From the NCBI RefSeq assembly GCF_040183065.1, contig NC_091122.1:158993455-159057454 (forward strand): DNA of 64,000 bases, read 5' to 3'. Origin of the DNA: Periplaneta americana (taxonomy: Eukaryota > Arthropoda > Insecta > Blattodea > Blattidae). Positions 63,649 through 64,000 of this stretch are shown piece after piece. Positions within the stretch are counted from its first letter, which is position 1. Each line of letters begins with the position of its first letter. Below the pieces are notes generated by a model. The model was given only the letters and a program-made list of their open reading frames with translations, was not told the origin of the DNA and did no database searches. A program made the translations under genes and the position numbers.

Positions 63649-64000
63649 CAAGCTGCGGATTTTTAGGCACTAAAACAGTTGAAATAGGCAGGCAAAGTAG
63701 GCATTCAAAATTCGAAAATAGGCATTTAAAAAGGCACTATCAATTTCTAATTCTTAATGGCTGACACAACCGTAGCGTAGCATTATACACTAGTTTTTAT
63801 AAGAATGTCATTATGCCAGTGAATAACTAAATATTCCTCCAAATGCTGTAATGAGAAATGAATGTTTATCGTCTGTAAGTATGTTCTTAAATTGGGAGAA
63901 ACTCCCTTCCACTTCACATGAAATGATGGGGTAATACTTCAGGGATCCAATCTCTGCTGGGGACCAAACCAGTGGGAACGCAGTAATGTCAATGTATTTT
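63649..64000 (-). mobile_element. hAT element, 3' part, cut by the window edge
   Basis: The left end AGCTGCGGATTTTTAGGCAC resembles the TIR of the hAT at 33491-34763 (GAGCGGATTTTTATGTGC). On the minus strand a transposase C-terminus reads WSPAEIGSLKYYPIISCEVE then GSFSQFKNILTDDKHSF, stopping at 63811. It is related to the 34248-34664 protein ([13 protein letters not shown]) but less degraded around the motif. Confidence 0.75.

Overview
The window is animal nuclear DNA, almost certainly from an insect with a large, repeat-rich genome. A cockroach or termite is my best guess; this is inferred from TTAGG-type telomere-like motifs, the mix of transposons and the presence of a SIRT5 gene, which flies lack. 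Two host genes can be reconstructed exon by exon, both on the minus strand and both with consensus GT-AG splice sites in consistent phase. A gamma-tubulin complex component 5 gene (TUBGCP5) starts at 24184 and runs leftwards through six exons (24113-24184, 20696-20908, 16977-17165, 7322-7584, 2577-2766, 526-742) before leaving the window. A complete SIRT5 (mitochondrial class III sirtuin, 289 codons) occupies 28494-36538 in five exons. Two possible first exons of unidentified genes lie further right: 51191-51540 on the minus strand, and a weak promoter plus six-codon exon near 53771-53910 on the plus strand.

Most of the rest is mobile DNA. TUBGCP5 intron 3 carries a nearly pristine Ty3/Gypsy LTR retrotransposon (8520-14910; 791-bp LTRs differing at one base; intact gag and pol), next to a solo LTR of a related subfamily. 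Both sit inside one (TA)n tract. Intron 1 carries a mariner (21482-22805) disabled by only two TGA stops. Intron 2 carries a PIF/Harbinger deletion derivative, a Penelope-like fragment and a 961-bp element with 7-bp target duplications. Intron 4 holds an RTE-like LINE, a Penelope-like tail, a tRNA-derived SINE, a giant-palindrome MITE and a pogo/Tigger derivative. SIRT5 introns carry three hAT elements with perfect 8-bp target duplications, one of which interrupts a LINE RNase H domain, plus a palindromic MITE, a decayed DUF4817-type transposase and a tRNA-Cys-like sequence.

The region 38-64 kb is a repeat landscape with little recognisable host coding sequence. It contains three-level nesting (a CR1-like LINE inside a ZMYM1-type hAT inside a long-TIR mariner-like element, 45513-48901), further copies of the palindromic MITE, the 7-bp-TSD MITE and the tRNA-SINE, a second RTE-like LINE, a telomere-motif minisatellite and large GATA/GACA microsatellites. 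A hAT copy related to those in SIRT5 is cut by the right edge.

I found no operon, CRISPR array, or multi-gene accessory or defence system. The most unusual signals are the structure and target choice of the mobile elements, and an atypical zinc-ligand spacing in SIRT5.
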